64,000 nt of DNA from Butyrivibrio hungatei. GTDB lineage: Bacteria; Bacillota; Clostridia; Lachnospirales; Lachnospiraceae. The notes under the pieces were generated by a model, which searched no databases, had not been told where the DNA came from, and worked only from the letters and a program-made list of their open reading frames with translations. The number at the start of each line of letters is the position of its first letter. The stretch's first letter is position 1. This document shows, one piece after another, positions 62,621 through 64,000 of this stretch. A program made the position numbers and the translations under genes. Where the stretch lies: assembly GCF_900101605.1 (NCBI RefSeq), contig NZ_FMUR01000009.1:62001-126000 (forward strand), written 5' to 3'.

Positions 62621-62733
62621 ATATTAATCCTCTCTGTTATGCATTTATCGCATTTATCTTTGCATATCAATACTTCCATAAATCTCTTTAATGCGGGAAC
62701 AGGCTCACTACTTTTACCAAAATTTTTATGCAC

Positions 62734-63669
62734 TTACATCGCATCTTTGCCGTTTTCACCCGCAACAATATAAATCCTCTCACTCTCCTCTGTCGGAGCC
62801 TCGTGGGTGTCCGCATCGTAACAGGCGATAAACTTAAGTCCCGCTTTTTCAACAAAAGACTTCATCTCATCGAGCGTATATCCTCTCTGATAATGAGTCT
62901 CAACAGAGCGCTTGAACACATCTCCCTCGCCGCACTTTGCAAATATCGTAAGGTCATATTCATTGATATGCTCTTCGCCATGATAATAATTATCCCAGAT
63001 AAAGCTGCAATCCTCGCGGTTCTCCGCTATCGTCACATCACCGATGACATCTCTGTATTTGTGAAGCGTATTGAAATCAAATATGAACACTCCTTTGGGG
63101 AAAAGAAAATTATTCACAAGCTTAAAAGTCTCGATAACGTCCTCATCCTCAAGAAGATAATTTACGCTGTCACAAACGCTTAGAACCGTTCCGCATGTAC
63201 AATAAAGGTCAAGTTCTCTCATATCCTGCTCAAGATACATGACATTAAGTCCTTCGGCCGCAGTCTTTTTTCTCGCAATATCCAGCATATCGGATGACAT
63301 ATCTATTCCGATTATATCATAGCCGCGCTTTGCCATATTCAGGGTAAAAGAACCTGTTCCGCAGCCAAGTTCAACGATAAGATTTTTCTCTTCTTCAAGC
63401 GCCTGCTCGGTATCTTCCTCAGTTGTATATTCACATGTAACGCATTCATTTTCATTCTGCACCTTGTCATTTGCAGACTGTTCAGGAATATCATTGTCAT
63501 CTGTATTATTAGCTTCATCATTTGAACATGTCGGACATCCTGCATTCTTCACAGGCTTAGTGACTCCGTATTTATTCAAAAGCTCCACTACAAAATCACC
63601 CCATACGTCGTATGGGGTTTCATCCATGAATGTGTCATATACATTTGCAAAATCTGTGTATGCTTCCAT
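62734..63669 (-). CDS. SAM-dependent methyltransferase with acidic CxxC insert
   Basis: This 311-residue class I methyltransferase opens with YTDFANVYDTFMDETPYDVW, has the SAM loop VELGCGTGSFTL (100-110), GIDMSSDML, and a C-terminal HYQRGYTLDEM and AGLKFIACYDA. Between the N-terminal helix and the SAM loop there is an extra acidic stretch of about 50 residues with two CxxC pairs (Cys45/48 in CPTC and Cys76/79 in CVTC). The insert is absent from the family as I know it and could bind a metal. Substrate is unknown. A COG2426 protein gene lies upstream. Confidence 0.9.
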   Translation of the reverse strand: MEAYTDFANVYDTFMDETPYDVWGDFVVELLNKYGVTKPVKNAGCPTCSNDEANNTDDNDIPEQSANDKVQNENECVTCEYTTEEDTEQALEEEKNLIVELGCGTGSFTLNMAKRGYDIIGIDMSSDMLDIARKKTAAEGLNVMYLEQDMRELDLYCTCGTVLSVCDSVNYLLEDEDVIETFKLVNNFLFPKGVFIFDFNTLHKYRDVIGDVTIAENREDCSFIWDNYYHGEEHINEYDLTIFAKCGEGDVFKRSVETHYQRGYTLDEMKSFVEKAGLKFIACYDADTHEAPTEESERIYIVAGENGKDAM

Positions 63670-63696
63670 GTTTAATCCTTTGTCTCAACTAAATGT

Positions 63697-64000
63697 TCAG
63701 AACAAACTTACTATAAGTAATACTGCCTTCGTTCCAAGTCCCATTATAATACCCGCAAAAACCACACCACAGACAACTGCTTTAACGCTCTTCTTAAAAT
63801 CCATATCGAGGATTGAAGCAGCAAGCGTGCCTGTCCAAGCACCTGTTCCCGGAAGCGGAATTCCTACAAATAAGAAAAGTGCCCAATACAAGCTATTTCC
63901 GGCTTTCTCTTTTAATTTTTCTCCGCCCTTATGTCCCTTCTCAAGACAAAAAGTAAAGAATCCACCGATTATCGGCTTATCTTTTCCCCATTCAAGAACT
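63697..64000 (-). CDS. COG2426 small multidrug-export-like membrane protein (5' part beyond window)
   Basis: The minus-strand frame runs open from the window edge to a TGA at 63697. The visible 100 residues read VLEWGKDKPIIGGFFTFCLE, then HKGGEKLKEKAGNSLYWALF, LFVGIPLPGTGAWTGTLAAS and two membrane helices. The GIPLPGTGAWTG loop is the signature of COG2426, a small integral membrane protein annotated as a putative multidrug exporter. An internal TTG at 63891 could be mistaken for a start, but the homology continues upstream of it. It ends 27 bases before the methyltransferase start, so the two are probably one operon. Confidence 0.88.
   Translation of the reverse strand, partial: VLEWGKDKPIIGGFFTFCLEKGHKGGEKLKEKAGNSLYWALFLFVGIPLPGTGAWTGTLAASILDMDFKKSVKAVVCGVVFAGIIMGLGTKAVLLIVSLF

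Overview
The window looks like a chromosomal segment of an anaerobic Gram-positive of the family Lachnospiraceae. A Butyrivibrio or Pseudobutyrivibrio relative is my best guess, inferred from gene content rather than from any marker RNA. Supporting signs are moderate GC, strong AGGAGG-type ribosome sites, a DUF5717 protein, DUF3048 and TSUP proteins, carbohydrate ABC transporters with a YesM/YesN-type two-component system, an AraR/AraA pair, the DapL lysine route and an anaerobic-type thiamine operon using ThiH. No rRNA, tRNA, CRISPR array, prophage or complete insertion sequence was seen.

Layout. 1-3116: 5' part of a large DUF5717 protein, cut by the window edge. 3197-7905: ABC efflux operon (ATPase, membrane-fusion adaptor, two MacB-like permeases) behind a promoter overlapped by a palindrome. 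8063-12964: orphan sugar-binding lipoprotein, membrane lipase-like hydrolase, and htpG behind a CIRCE element. 13102-13604: a 0.5-kb imperfect palindrome. 13621-20166: sugar ABC transporter with its sensor kinase/response regulator. 20422-23537: a PrsA-like lipoprotein and a 2-isopropylmalate synthase fused to an AraC-type DNA-binding domain. 23703-31217: thiamine operon thiW-M-E-D-S-F-G-H-C under one TPP riboswitch. 31276-38218: an AlbA_2/Schlafen-type regulator, a soluble PAS-PAS chemotaxis-type protein and a MoxR/vWA/LRR operon. 38300-41512: araR and araA bracketed by two related hairpin repeat blocks. 41522-51059: lipid kinase, DHFR, DUF3048, beta-CASP nuclease, thymidylate synthase, TraX-like protein and TrkH/TrkA potassium uptake. 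51341-58057: zinc-ribbon membrane protein, flavodoxin, threonyl-tRNA synthetase, SEC-C protein, TSUP permease and DapL. 58094-59681: a PD-(D/E)XK-like protein with a 65-bp-pitch array of TTATATGC boxes directly upstream. 59682-64000: dapF, a GT-C-like membrane protein, a methyltransferase with a CxxC insert, and the 3' part of a COG2426 membrane protein.

How the parts work together. Thiamine genes cover thiazole formation, pyrimidine formation, coupling and salvage, all governed by TPP. DapL and DapF supply successive steps to meso-diaminopimelate. DHFR and thymidylate synthase are in the same neighbourhood but on opposite strands. AraR probably represses araA through a palindrome just upstream of it.

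Most interesting items: the LeuA-AraC fusion, which joins a leucine-sensing domain directly to a DNA-binding domain; the box array abutting a nuclease-like gene; and several long palindromic intergenic elements that do not look like known insertion sequences. All functions are read from sequence features and remembered family knowledge; no database search was made.
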